A DNA stretch of 64,000 bases from Massariosphaeria phaeospora (lineage: Eukaryota > Ascomycota > Dothideomycetes > Pleosporales), in assembly GCA_011032825.1 (NCBI GenBank), contig JAADJZ010000004.1, positions 1,426,001-1,490,000 of the forward strand. The letters run 5' to 3'. Of this stretch, positions 1-11,614 are shown piece after piece (positions within the stretch are counted from its first letter, which is position 1; the number at the start of each line of letters is the position of its first letter). A program made the translations under genes and the position numbers. Under the pieces are notes generated by a model. The model was not told the origin of the DNA and made no database searches. It worked only from the letters and a program-made list of their open reading frames with translations.

Positions 1-511
1 CTTCCTAGCCGTCTCCATCCTGATCGCCTGCCCACTACTGCTTCTTTCGGAGAGTTCGGAGCATGTTGCTGTTTTCTAGACTTCATCCGGGTCCTTCTGG
101 ACGTCGTATTCCCTCGAGCTCGGTCGGAGTGAAAGGCATGAAGTCGGCAACTTCGGCGCTACTTGACACGAGCGACAGAAGCGGCTAGACAGGCGTCACT
201 TTCCCCCTCATTGCGGGACGCCAGGACGCCAGCCATGAATCCGTCGCGATCCGTGGCTCCAAAACCGCCCGCCCGCGTCCAACTGCCGACTTGAGGATGT
301 AACGGGCGATGCAGTAACCAGGCGGAAGGCCTGGAGCATTTAAATCCTCGCTGGCGCCGGCTCTCCGCATTCCACTTGCGACATCTCACACGCGACAGCT
401 TCGCATCTGACGCCGAGTTTGCCCCGCCTCCGCCCTAACCGCCACGTCGAAAAGCGCCCAAAGGATCACGAACCCTCGCAGCACGAGATACGCGCAGCTT
501 TGCTGGCGACC
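1..511. other. Upstream region of the aldehyde dehydrogenase gene
   Basis: No gene is supported here. The open frames are short and overlap on opposite strands, with no recognisable domain. An open frame runs from 419 into the dehydrogenase, but it opens with a non-ATG codon. The first ATG in that frame is at 512, so this stretch most likely holds promoter and 5' leader. Confidence 0.5.
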
Positions 512-2153
512 ATGGCCTCCGACGCGTTGTACACGGTGCCCCTCCTCATCAACGGCAAAGAAACCACCACAACCGCCACCTTCCCCGTCGTCTCGCCCTC
601 GTCGCACAAAACGATATGGAATGCCTCCTCGGCCTCGCTCGATGACGTCCATGCCGCCATATCCGCCGCCCAGGACGCGTTCCCCGCCTGGTCGAAGACA
701 AGGCCCGCCGCGCGCCGCACCATCCTGCTCAAAGCCGCCGACATCTTCGAGTCGCACGCGGACGAATATGGAAAGTACATGGAGGACGAGACGGGGGCCC
801 AGTCCGCGTTCGCCGGGGGGTTCAACGTGCCATTTGCAATTGAAATGATACGGGACGTGGCGGGCCGGATCAGCTCGGTCATGGGGAGCATACCCGCCTG
901 CGCCGACGAGACGACGAGCGCGCTGGTTATCAAAGAGCCGTATGGCGTTGTTCTAGGCATCGCTCCCTGGTAAGCCGACAGGTATCTCTTCTTGACCGCG
1001 CGGCGACAACACGAGAGGGAAAGCTATCGCGGGGCAACGACAGGACAGCAGCCGGAAAGTCGCGACTAACACCACGCAGGAACGCACCCTACATCCTCGG
1101 CGTCCGCGCCATCCTCTTCGCACTCGCTACAGGCAATACCTGCATCCTGAAAGGCTCCGAGCTCTCGCCGCGCTGCTTCTGGGCCATTGGCTCCGTTCTG
1201 AGCGAAGCCGGAGTACCAGCCGGCGCCATCAACGTCCTGTACCATCGTCCAGAAGACGCCGCTCAAATCACCACCGCGCTGATCGAGCACCCTGCAATCA
1301 AGAAGGTCAACTTCACCGGCTCCACGGCAGTCGGCCGCATCATCGCGCAAACGGCTGGGAAGAACCTCAAGCCGGTGTTAATGGAACTGGGTGGCAAAGC
1401 GAGCGCCATCGTGCTCGAGGATGCGGATCTGAACAAGGCGGCCACCCAGTGCGCAGTCGGTGCGTTCCTGCACGCGGGGCAGGTCTGCATGGCCACGGAG
1501 CGCATTATCGTGCGCAAGGAGATCAAAGCCCAGTTCCTCGACGCCTTCAAAGGCGCAGCCGAAGGCATCTTCGGCGGCGACAAGCCCGCGCCGGTGCTCG
1601 TGCAGTCCGCCGGCGTCGACAAGAACAAACGGCTAGTCGCGGCGGCCGTGCAAGCAGGCGCGCAACTCGTCCACGGCGACCACGAGAAAGACGAAGCGCA
1701 CCCGGAAACGAAAGAGCTATCCAACACGCGCATGCGCCCCATCATCGTCGACGGCGTGACCAAGAACATGGAGCTCTTCCACACTGAATCCTTCGGGCCC
1801 TCCGTCTCCGTCATCGAGGTGGCGAGCGATGAAGAAGCAATTAACATCGCGAATGATACGGATTACGGGCTCACGGGCGCGGTGTTCACGGAGAACCTGG
1901 CGCGGGGCTTCAGGGTTGCGAGGCAGATTGAAAGCGGGTGAGTTGATTTGGCGCGCAGGATGTATGGCAGAGGGAATGTATGTATGCTAACGATATTGTG
2001 TAACACAGAGCCATCCACATCAACGCCATGACCATTCACGACGAGACGAATCTCCCACACGGCGGTATGAAACTGAGTGGATGGGGTCGGTTCAATGGGA
2101 GTTGGGGTATGGATGAGTTTTTGCGGACGAAGACGATTACGTATCAACACTAG
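512..2153 (+). CDS. NAD(P)-dependent aldehyde dehydrogenase (salicylaldehyde/vanillin dehydrogenase-like)
   Basis: Three exons (512-969, 1080-1937, 2009-2153) give 486 residues, the normal length for the ALDH superfamily, which oxidises aldehydes to carboxylic acids with NAD(P)+. The catalytic set is complete: Asn154 in GIAPWNAP, the cofactor loop FTGSTAVGR near 230-238, Glu255 in MELGGK and the nucleophile Cys289 in GQVCMATER. The Glu-Cys spacing of 34 is canonical. The first ATG in the frame (MASDALYTVP) was chosen; the open frame extends upstream but without an ATG. Both introns have GT-AG ends, and the second contains a CTAAC branch site. Overall pattern is closest to the fungal salicylaldehyde/vanillin dehydrogenase group, which detoxifies aromatic aldehydes; the exact substrate is inference. 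There is no targeting peptide, so the protein is probably cytosolic. Confidence 0.93.
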
Positions 2154-4279
2154 GCTTGTACTAGGCTTGTAATCGAGTCGCCTTTGCAGTCACCGTAGTG
2201 ATAGAAATGTCTTAATTCCACTCATGAAATACAGAGAAAAATCTAACAAGATCCAAATTGTTTCCGCTCCGCGCGAAACGCACTGGCTGCTGGTTATTGG
2301 CGAGGTCTTGCAGTAGCGACAGCGGCAGCGTCGAGTCTCGGGCAAAAGTCCCAAAAGCCACGACTCCATCCCGGACAGACTACCTCCCCAGGCCCCCCTA
2401 CCCCCTTGCACTCACTCACTCACTCTGACCTTCGCCGCTATCATCCATCCATAGTATCCTCTCTACACTCAGTCTCGCTAGCCTCCAGTTAGAGTGTTCC
2501 CTCTGAGATTTCGCGCTGGCAATAGGGATTCTCGACACGCTTGTTTATGCAGCTTTGTCTACTGTTCTCTCCATGTTGACAACTCAACTGGTATTGCCTT
2601 TTGCGATACCTGTTGCTATGTATGTCATATTCTGGGGTATACTGGACGTTCTCGGCGACTAGAGTATAGGACAGGACATTGCATTGACGGAAGTAAGCGC
2701 TTAGATCTATCTCACACCGCGCACGCCTCTAGTTTCTACAGCTGTAGAATTTCGTATCCGCATATCGGCAGCCTATTACTACATTGCTCTACGTCCTAGT
2801 CCGATCTGCCTTTTCGATTCCTCGGATCTCCCGGTACGCTTATTCACGTAGTCCTGCTAGCAAAGATGGATGCTTACAAAATGAACTAACAAGGCACAGC
2901 AATTCAGCCCCAGCAATCCAGCGTCACCAATTTAGGATCACTCTTGTACTCTTATACGCTTCTAACCTTTCTGCATACCACCTAACCAACCTCCTGCTCC
3001 CCACGTCCGACAAAACACCCAGACTTATTGCTCACATGTTATACTACCTACTGAGGAACAAGATATTTCTTAAACATACCCTTAACCAGATCTCTTCCAC
3101 GTTTCGTAAACGCATCAATGCGAGTAATGAACCTGGCTATCCCTACCCACCTACGCTAAATCTAACCCCTGCTAAGATATGTGTTTCGTGTTTCACTCCC
3201 CTACCTACCCGTCCGCTGCCTGCCTCATCCTCCCGTCCGGCAATAATAGCGTGATCTACTACCCGCTCCCAACGATCTGGTCGGGTTGGGTTTCGAAACG
3301 GCCAGGGGTAACCTGCTGATGTGCCGCGATTATTGCGTGATCTGATACCCGGTTCCAAAGATCTGGGTGGGTTGGTTTCGAGAGGCAGGGGTGGAAGGGG
3401 CGGGACGGGCAAAAGGTTGGCGTGGCGTAAGCGAGTGGGGGCGGGATGGGGGGCGAGATCGGGCGCAGGGATGTATGTGTATGGCAGGGGATGAGGGCGT
3501 GGTGAGGGGATGGTGAGGGGATGGGATGGAGTGTGTGAAAGTATTGAGGATGTGAAAGTATCTATAATGCCGATGGTGTTGCGGAGTAAGTTGGACATCG
3601 CGCTTTTAGGGTCTTTCCCTAGTTCGTAATTCTCAATCATCGATCATGTGACTGTTTCAACCTTATTTAAATCTTTCCAGTCATTCGTTGGTTGAGTCTC
3701 TCTATCGCGCGTCGATTTCGCCTTCAAACTGTGGTTTATTTCAGCAGAATCAGTGTTGCTTTACAGACCTTTTGCTCTTGGTCTTTTACGGCAGTACTCC
3801 GTTCGCTTTGAGTACCGCATGCTTGAACATGCGCGGTGGAAGAGAATGGGGTCTGATGGACATAAATTTTTGTTAGGGAGGTGGCACTGGGAGCTAGGGA
3901 CGAATGAATTGCTCGAGGTGGGTCATGTGAGATGGTTTAGCAGTGTGTATTTATGTATAGGACTCGTGTATGTGGAAAGTTGGACCTGAACTTATTATGT
4001 TTGATGAGGTATGTCTTACTTTCTGTATTTGGTGCTATCCAGAAACCCTGAACAATGGGTGATATAGTGTGTTACCAAATATCTTCTTCCAAATGCCATG
4101 TTGGTATATGAATCGAGATCGCCGTTAATCCAACTCCTCCAAAACTCTTAGAGAAGAAAAAGCGGCTGCCCGTCGAAACGGTAGGCCGCTTCATGTGTGT
4201 ACTCCCCCGGCGGATGTCGTAGGTACCGATGTGTGGGGAATCAGTTCGGAACCATATCCATCTGGAAAGACCGCCCCAT
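2154..4279. other. 2.1-kb gene-poor intergenic region with a diverged repeat
   Basis: No convincing gene. The frames on both strands are low-complexity or lack any family signature. The left part is T/A-rich and holds 3' sequence of the dehydrogenase. Around 3243-3398 lies a diverged direct repeat, listed separately. The region from about 3400 to 3540 is strongly G-rich on the plus strand. Confidence 0.5.
3243..3398. repeat. Diverged direct repeat, two copies of about 68 bp
   Basis: Copy 1 (3243-3310) and copy 2 (3329-3398) share the order of blocks GCGTGATCT, ACCCG, TCC(C/A)A(A/C), GATCTGG, GGGTTGG, TTTCGA and CAGGGGT, with scattered substitutions between them. The offset is about 86 bp. 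No coding potential or terminal repeats were seen, so the origin is unknown. Confidence 0.6.
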
Positions 4280-6121
4280 CTAGAAGATCTCGAACGTCTG
4301 CTTTGGAAACTTCTCGCCAATCACATAGTCTACCATGGCCTCGCCTTGCGCGACTTGGTAGATATAAGCTGGTCCTACGAGCCTGTACCTTGAACCAACT
4401 GGTCGTAGGATCATCGGAACGTTGCTGCCAAACAAGATGCAGCAAATGTCGCCAGGCCGGAGACATCTGCGGCCCACGCCAAGCATCCCTGTGGCTGTCG
4501 AGAAGGATTCCATGTAGGGCAATCTTCGTGCAAAGTACCGGTAAAGCTCGGGGTCTGCTCCGGAGTTGAGCTGAGCTGCGGCCATCCCCTCTGGAAGCAA
4601 TGCATCATTTCCCGACAGGGATACATGGTTTTCGTATAGGGACAACCGATACGCGGTGAAGGCCGACTCTAGGTCTTGTTGTTGTTGTCGGGTACGAGGC
4701 GTTATCAAGGGGCGTCCCGCGCACATAACGATACTTAGTTCAGACAGCCTTTGTTGAACAGGAACTTCTCGCCATGCCTTGAATTGCATGGCACAATCTA
4801 GGTGATGAGCGAAGACATGGTCCATGCTTTCTGGCAACACACCGTCGCCCGGCATGACAGTCTCCCCTGTACATTCGTCCACCGAATCGAACACAAACCC
4901 CTCCACCCTTAACACCTCCCCTGTTCCATCAACGCTGTATGTCCCATCGAAACCAGCAGATGCATCATAAAATTGCCGGTCATACCTGAAAAGACCAAGC
5001 GAAACAGGCATAATCTCCCTATCCCAAGTCGCAATCCACGTGGGCCAAGGTTCATCCAGGTTGCTATCGGCACGATGGCATACAGCAGAGAGAACCCGGA
5101 GACTTTGCGTATGTTCCACGAGGGTAATAGTCAATTGCCGGAACACGTCTAGTTCAGATCTGGTATAGTCCGGCTGCACTATCAGACGACCGTCGACCAG
5201 TGCACTTGGGTGTCCTAACAACGCGTAGATGTAGTCGCGGTGGTCCGATGCCTCTTGTGCCATTGTCTTCGTCATAACTTCCAGGAAATCGTCGACCCCT
5301 CCGACTAGTTCATTTCGAGCTCTTCGAGGGAAGAGTACAAAGGTGTTCAGAATACGGCCCGAGTCAGATATGTAACGCAAATTCAGATTGGCGTTGGACT
5401 CGACGCAGTCTATTATCATCAGGAACGAATCGAAGTCGATTTGTTCTCCGATTCCGAAAAGGACCAAGGCCGACCTGCCCAGACCGACTTCTTGAACTAC
5501 CCACAACCGGCTGAACCATGGCCGGTGTATCAAATATGCTAAGGCGCGGCAGAAAATCCCCATTTCAGCCTCATTCTTGACTCTAGAGTCCACTAGACGT
5601 ACACGGTGTTCGTGAAGCTTGCGTGGTCGGAAGAAACGGTTGACCAAACTCTCAAAACTCTCCTGAAAAGACTCAAAGGGATTGTCAAGGCCCACCCAAA
5701 CAAGGACCCTTTCAGCGGAAAAGTATATGGAGCCCATATGCTTGACTTGGTGTCCGCGCTCTTGTCGATCGGCCTGGTTGATGCAAATGGCGTCGGCCCA
5801 TAAAAGCTTCACTTTAGCTACGTCTCGGATTCTCCACAGGGCATCGTAAAGGCTTCTCGTTATTGTGAGCTGCTTGCCATCGCACCTAATCTCTTTCCTA
5901 TCTGTATGATCCCCCCAGGCGTACGATAAAGCTTCGTAAGGCGGTGCATCTATTCGCTTGACGGTCGTGAGAGAGCAGTTGATAGGTTCCTCGTCCTGAC
6001 CGGGATAAAGCTCCAGAACCCGCATCTGATCCTCGGATTCCAGTGATTCATAGATGTAATTATCGGAGTCCTCCTCAAGCCGTACCTGGCTCGGAGCTGT
6101 TGGGCGGTTTGTTTCAGCCAT
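4280..6121 (-). CDS. Heterokaryon-incompatibility (HET) domain protein
   Basis: Single-exon frame of 613 residues starting at the ATG at 6121. The N-terminal half is a HET domain: YEALSYAWGD (62-71), LLWADAICINQ (106-116), a VLVWVG strand and a later RPWFSRLWVVQE segment, all family hallmarks in the expected order. HET proteins control vegetative (allorecognition) cell death when genetically unlike hyphae fuse. Some pair with NLR or STAND proteins, but none is encoded nearby. The C-terminal half has no recognisable domain. The gene is intact, with no internal stops. It lies in tandem with the SDR gene upstream, separated by 426 bp. A role in recognition is family knowledge; whether this copy is an active incompatibility gene cannot be read from one sequence. 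Confidence 0.93.
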   Translation of the reverse strand: MAETNRPTAPSQVRLEEDSDNYIYESLESEDQMRVLELYPGQDEEPINCSLTTVKRIDAPPYEALSYAWGDHTDRKEIRCDGKQLTITRSLYDALWRIRDVAKVKLLWADAICINQADRQERGHQVKHMGSIYFSAERVLVWVGLDNPFESFQESFESLVNRFFRPRKLHEHRVRLVDSRVKNEAEMGIFCRALAYLIHRPWFSRLWVVQEVGLGRSALVLFGIGEQIDFDSFLMIIDCVESNANLNLRYISDSGRILNTFVLFPRRARNELVGGVDDFLEVMTKTMAQEASDHRDYIYALLGHPSALVDGRLIVQPDYTRSELDVFRQLTITLVEHTQSLRVLSAVCHRADSNLDEPWPTWIATWDREIMPVSLGLFRYDRQFYDASAGFDGTYSVDGTGEVLRVEGFVFDSVDECTGETVMPGDGVLPESMDHVFAHHLDCAMQFKAWREVPVQQRLSELSIVMCAGRPLITPRTRQQQQDLESAFTAYRLSLYENHVSLSGNDALLPEGMAAAQLNSGADPELYRYFARRLPYMESFSTATGMLGVGRRCLRPGDICCILFGSNVPMILRPVGSRYRLVGPAYIYQVAQGEAMVDYVIGEKFPKQTFEIF

Positions 6122-6547
6122 AGTGCGGAGAAACCAGATGAAAGCCGGTATTCCGTAGTGTCAATAGCGGTTGGTCAAGACGATATATGAATCCAGCGCT
6201 TAGGCACCAGTGGAGGCTGAGCTGACATGATACAGCGCGTCGTGGCGCAGCTACGAGGCTGTACGATGAGAAACTTGGCATGGCCGTGTCTGCCGTTCTA
6301 GCTGCATCACGACACAAGAACCTGGGGACACTCTTCTTAGAGTCGCAAGGCCGGCGTCCGCTGTGGGGTAGATGTGGGATACCAGCCCTGGAGGTTCGCG
6401 ACTGACTGTGGAGTAACCATGACGTCAAGCGGCTAGCCGAACGAAGCCTAGCTCAGAGCGGACAACTCAACACATCGCATTACGAGTACAGGTAGAGAAC
6501 TTTTCGCAGAACTCAAACCTTCAGCGAGGGGGCTTCGTATGATTGTC
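6122..6547. other. Promoter region of the HET gene
   Basis: 426 bp between two minus-strand genes. No gene is supported. It should hold the 3' end of the SDR transcript and the HET promoter; no clear TATA element was found. Confidence 0.45.
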
Positions 6548-7598
6548 CTACACATACGGAGTAATGATCTGGCGTACTTTTGCCCACACTGCGTCTTGTG
6601 CAGTTACACGGAGCTTTGCCAATTGCTTCTCATTCTTTACTGTGTCGCACTTCTTACTCACAAGGAACAGTCCTCCCGAGGGCTCTCCTCTAGTTGTCCG
6701 CCCTACGATTCCCGGAAGCGTTGGTCCTTTGCCTCCAATAGCACCGCTCGTCACCTGATACAGGTACCTCTCTGCCGACTCTTTTAAGCTGAACGCCAAA
6801 AGCATCAGAATGGGATCCATGAAGATGGCGGCAAACCACGGACCCCACCACCCTTCTCCCCAACCGCGAAACAAGTTTCCAGTTCTGACGATGCCGGGAT
6901 GGCTGTGGATGAAGACGACGGACTGGTTTTCTTCCGCTTCCGCAAGGCGCTCCAGGGTGAGAGTGCCCATTATCCCCATGTGTAGTTGGGTGATCATTGG
7001 CCCGAAGGCGCCCGGTTGTTCCAGGTTCAAGTCGTTGACATTCAGCGCATTTGCGTATTCGAATCCTCCTGAATGTACGCTTACGACTCGCGCGGTCTCG
7101 GACGCTCGAAGGAGGGGGAGGAGATTCTCAATGAAGCAGATGCGGGAGTAGAAACTGAGAGAGTGACTGACATCCAAGCCTTCGGGCGTGTCTTGATTCT
7201 GTCAGTCTATAATAGCAATTTGGTAGGGCTAGTATACTTTTTCTCCCCTCGAAAGGCGCATATCCCGCTGTTAGGAAGAACAGGTCGATTCTGGATTCCA
7301 GAGTTTTGATGTGGTCACAGATCCTCTTCACCTCGGACAGAAGCGAGATCTCGCCCTCAACCCAAATGATTTCGGCGTTTGGGTTGGTTTGATGCAGGTC
7401 TCCAATAAATGTCTTGAACGACCGCTCGCTCTCTTTACGACCGACCACATATGCTTTGAAGCTCGTCCCAAGTCCAGCTAGCTCAGCGAGTGTGAGCTTC
7501 CCGATCCCTGAAGTACCGCCGGCGAAAACTGCGACACGGGGAGCCGAAGACTCATCGATCCGACTGTTGCTTTGTCTGATCAGGGAGATCTTCACCAT
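6548..7598 (-). CDS. Short-chain dehydrogenase/reductase (SDR) family protein
   Basis: Two exons on the minus strand (7238-7598, 6548-7191) joined across a 46-bp intron encode 334 residues. The N-terminus has a Rossmann nucleotide-binding turn, GGTSGIGK (27-34), followed by an FFLTAGYAPFEGRK segment corresponding to the NAG region. The second exon continues as TPEGLDVSHS and YSRICFIENLLPLL, matching a fungal SDR subgroup. The proline-glycine element HPGIVRTG is present. I do not see a canonical YxxxK catalytic pair where it would normally lie, which is common in this subgroup, so the catalytic activity is uncertain. The acceptor used ends in AAG; it is the one that keeps the family alignment. 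An NAD(P)-linked reductase role is inferred from the fold only. Confidence 0.85.
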
Positions 7599-8259
7599 TC
7601 TGATAGCGGAGCGAGTAGGTTCTCGCTGATCGATGGATCAATGTTTAATGTTAAGTTAGGGCGAGAGGATGAGGATAGAGAAGTTTTCGCAAAGCTCAAA
7701 CCTTTAGGGAAAGGATGGAAGACAAGAAGAGGAATTTAGTTACACCACGTCGATTATACAAAGTAAATGTCATGAGCCACCTATGTATACCTGAATTTTT
7801 GACAGAATGTGCATTGAAGGCCTTGTCAGCCTTCCGCGGGGGGTATTCCAAAGGGTATCTCCCGCGGTGGATTTCCCCGGACGAAAGGCGGACTTCGACT
7901 TCAAACACCGACAAGCCTGAAACACTTATAACAGGATCCATAAGGCTACATACAAGCGCGCCACGACTACGCTATTTTGCTAGATCTGAGATCGTTGTTG
8001 AGAGTTGGGAATGACAGCGGGAGCCGTCGTGTTCCGGCCAGCTGCCGCTGTGTTCTTAGCGCTGTTTGATGCGCTAGTCCCAATCTGGCTAGCGCATGAT
8101 GGGCGGTGACCTACGTCATGGTCAGGAACGTACAACGGCAAACCGTCAGGGCGCGTGCCCCTTCAGACCAACTACACCTATGCGCGCAACAACACATCAG
8201 AGTATCACCTTCACATCCCTCATTCCTCGCCGCTAGAATACGCAGCCACCATCTGCAAG
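7599..8259. other. Divergent promoter region between SDR and GRAM-protein genes
   Basis: No gene supported in 661 bp. The GRAM-protein frame is open upstream to 8155 but begins there with GTG; the first ATG is at 8260. The region should hold both promoters. Short frames here have no family signal. Confidence 0.45.
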
Positions 8260-10321
8260 ATGAGCCACGCCAACAGCAAAGAGTTCATCCCGGTGGACGA
8301 GTTTGCCATTGGATTAGATCGCTCGAACATCAACAACCACAACCAGATACAAATCGCGGAACAGCATCCCCGCACGAGTAGTGGGGAGGTGCTCCACCAG
8401 GGGAACGACAAGCATGAAGCCCCGGAATCAACATCTCACCATGTATTCAGTTCGATCAAGGAGCGCAAACATGAGGTAGCCATCAAGCTTCGCAAGACAC
8501 TTCATATCAGTAAAGCCACAGATAGCATCAGTGCCGACGCGCCAATTCTTGCCAACAGTATCACGGAAAATCCCGAGGCGCGCCTCGTACATCAACTGCC
8601 CCCAGCAGACAAACACGGCCTCAAGGAACTTCTCCACGACCCTGTTGACACAGTAAAGTCCAAAGTGTCTGGGCAAGGCAACCACCAGATTGCAGCAAAT
8701 ATCGCGGCAAAAGAAATCCCTCATGGCCAGGAAGTCGAACTTGTCAAAGCCCAGACTGCAGTGGACCGCGCAAGGACGGAGCGCGAGAAGCTCCTCGCCA
8801 TTGAGGACCTATCCAAGCTCATGAAGGAACGGCAAAGCACATTCGTCAGATGGACACTCGATCGGCACATCACGAAAGTGAGAGTATTGCCCAAGGGATC
8901 GGTCGTCAAGAAGTCTCGGTCAGCCTTCGAGACGATCAATCCTTCAGGGGATGTAGTGATTGACTGGAGAGCTTACGGAGAGCACGTAAGGCTTTTAGCC
9001 CATTTAATCACTGCTGATCGTCTCTCCTAACTTGTAACAGCTTTTGAACTACTACGCCCATCAATATGGCGGACAGTATATCGGCTTTGGCTCTAACCCG
9101 CCAGCGCCTTCCAAGGAAACCATCATGCCGAATATAGAGCGCTTGATCGTAGCTTCTTCGCCATTCCAAGAGTTCATCATGACCACTAGGCGAGTGTATC
9201 GCTGGGAAGACCCCGCAGAGACAAGCAAGTACCTCCTTATCTACCTCACACTATGGTACTTCAACCTTTTACTGCCTGGTGTTGTAAGTTTTGCCCCTCA
9301 ATTATGGGAAGCTGTACTGATGCGTTAAGCTATCTGCCCTAATGTACCTCGTTGTGGAGCGCCGGTTTCATGGCAACACAATAGAAGACCTTCGCGAAGA
9401 TATCAAGCACAGGGAAGATGTGGACCGGACAGCCCTGTCTCTCACCGAGTATATCGAAAAGAAGGGCGACGAGAAATGGGCCGACGATCTGCTTGAGGGT
9501 GTGGGTCCGTGGTTGATGGTTCAGCTGGCTGATATGGCCAATTTCTTCGAGAGCATACGGAAGTGCGTTCACCTCCGGTTATAATACTCCAAGGTCCCCA
9601 CTAACAACTACGTAGTTTCTACGAATGGCGTGTACCCAGTCGAACGATGAGCACGCTTGGGGTTCTAGCGTTCGGCATTCTTGCGACGGCTCTGACGCCT
9701 GTCTGGCTCTTGATCAAGATTATGACGTTGAGCGCTGGCGTTACCTTCTTCGCCCTGTTCCCCATAGCGACTAATTTCCCTGAATATCGGCTCTTGGTGT
9801 CACCGACGAAACGCCTACTCTGGAACATCCCAACACACTGTAAGTTCAGCGAAGACGTACATAAGTTGTGTCGCATGAACAAACGCTGACCCTTTGCAGC
9901 CGAATGGGCCATCAAAGTCCTCCAAGCCGAAGGTACCCGCTACGACGAGGAGCACGAGGTGTCACGGCCGCTCGCCGAACTCCCTCCTGCGCCGGGTAAC
10001 CAGCAAGACTACGGCGCCTACAAAGGCCACCACGACGGCGACACGGGGCACATCGTCGTCGGCAACGCCTCCGTGCGCTTCGTATCAAGGACCGGGCATA
10101 AGCTGCACTTCGTTCTTGCGTACGACCAGATCAATAACGTCGAGAAGGTCGACCGCGTGGTGGGAAAGACTGTGCCCAAGCCCAAGACGGATTCGGGTAA
10201 GGACCTGCGTCTCGTGACGAAAGCGGGACATGAGTTCCTGGTGAAGAATCTGGATAAGCGTGATGTGGCCTTTTCGCAGATCGTTGGGTTCAGCCAGACG
10301 ACGTGGCAGGTGGTTTGGTAG
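8260..10321 (+). CDS. GRAM-domain membrane-associated protein, DUF3292-like
   Basis: Five exons (8260-8985, 9041-9283, 9330-9562, 9616-9839, 9900-10321) encode 615 residues. The N-terminal third is polar and charged, with a short helical ERxKLLAIEDLSKLMKE segment. The middle has hydrophobic stretches that look membrane-inserting: LLIYLTLWYFNLLLPGV followed by LSALMYLVV, and later MSTLGVLAFGILATALTPVW then MTLSAGVTFFALFPIA. The C-terminus resembles a GRAM domain (DTGHIVVGNASVRFVSRTGH through TTWQVVW), a PH-like fold that binds lipids. The whole resembles an uncharacterised fungal family I recall as DUF3292. All four introns are 46-60 bp with good donor sites. The start is the first ATG in frame. 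Function is unknown; membrane contact or lipid binding is inference. Confidence 0.85.
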
Positions 10322-11614
10322 TGCGGGGCGGTGGTATGGTGATGAGTGGTGCTGTCGTGTGCATTGTCGCCGTGCGAGGGGAGCTAGAATATGCTGTCAG
10401 AGCGTGCTCCATCCCGACGCGGAGACTGCTCTACCCTACCTACGCTTCAGGCGCAACTCTCAGAACTCTTTGACCTTTATTCAGTCTTATTAACAGCGTT
10501 ATAATCGAACACCCGTATGTTTCGTATTTGATTCGCAAGTGCCTTTCGCTTTCTTAAGCATGCGACCAGTAGCGCCTCCTTCACTGTAGCCGCAGCGATC
10601 TGCAGACAAGGTGATCCGTCTATCTATAGGTAGTAAGTTACGCTGAGGCGGTCTCGACGTCTCGACCGCCCGCACTGCAGCCACCACCCCACCTTTTGGG
10701 TTCACGACTCGTTTTCGCCTCGCCTCGCGTGGCAACACATGCGCATACAGTATCTCGCATTCCATCTCGCCATGCCCCGCGCAGCAAACACGAGATGTGA
10801 AACATATACGTCGTATCGTAAACGAAACATAGGGTCTCTTCAACGATAACGCACCCCCAAATAGCATAGCCAACCCTGCGCCGATCCCGCCGATCGCGAT
10901 GCGCATTGCGCCATACACGAGAAGTGGACCGCCCCCGCTTGTCCATTGTCCACCCACCGCACGAGCACGAGTCACCACGCACCTGTCACAGCCATCACAC
11001 CCCATCACACCCGCAGCATCACATCACCATTGCCTCCTACCGCCGTACCAATCCAATCCAATCCAATTCAATCCAGTTCAGAATCCCGGAGCCGCCCCCT
11101 ACCTTAGTCTGTGCATGCATGTGGAGCCAGGCCACACCCAGGCCCAGGCCCAGACGCTGCTGCTTGTACGATGCTGCGCGGCGCAAGGGCCCGCTTTATC
11201 GAGGGGGCTAAGGATGCATGTGCGGGCGGAGCTGAGCTGAGCTGGGTTGCGGTGCGGCTGAGTCGTGTCGAGTGGTGCGACAGTCGCGCTGACGACTACG
11301 GGGCGGGACTAGATATGTAGGGGGGGAGACCCCGCCGGGCGGGCAGAGCGTCGCTCGTTCACTCACTTTTCTTTTCGGGTTTATTTTCTCTGGTGCTGCG
11401 GACGGGCTGATTGAGTGATTGATTGATTGATTCACTGTGTGTGGTACGCAAGAGCTACGGATCTATTGGAGTACTGGGGACGGACGGGCGTTCAATTCAC
11501 CACAAAGCAACCGTGTTTGCATCTGGATCCATCCGCATCTCACTCAATACGTACCTGCCTACACAAGTCGTCACGAAGAACCCAACCCTACTCGACACTT
11601 CCTCCAGCTCGAAG
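10322..11614. other. 1.3-kb intergenic region with short pentanucleotide repeats
   Basis: No gene I can support. It contains AATCC-type repeats near 11046-11075, GAGCT repeats near 11229-11243 and GATT repeats near 11420-11432. A minus-strand frame (10499-11008) has a hydrophobic stretch but no recognisable family. The right end should be the promoter and leader of the 11615 gene. Confidence 0.45.

Noticed and set aside
3143..3640. 165-codon minus-strand frame rich in Pro and His
   Set aside because: It is the reverse of G-rich repeat-containing DNA; low complexity with no domain.
10499..11008. 169-codon minus-strand frame with a hydrophobic start
   Set aside because: No recognisable family; the Cys/Arg-rich composition resembles a chance frame and no splice structure improves it.
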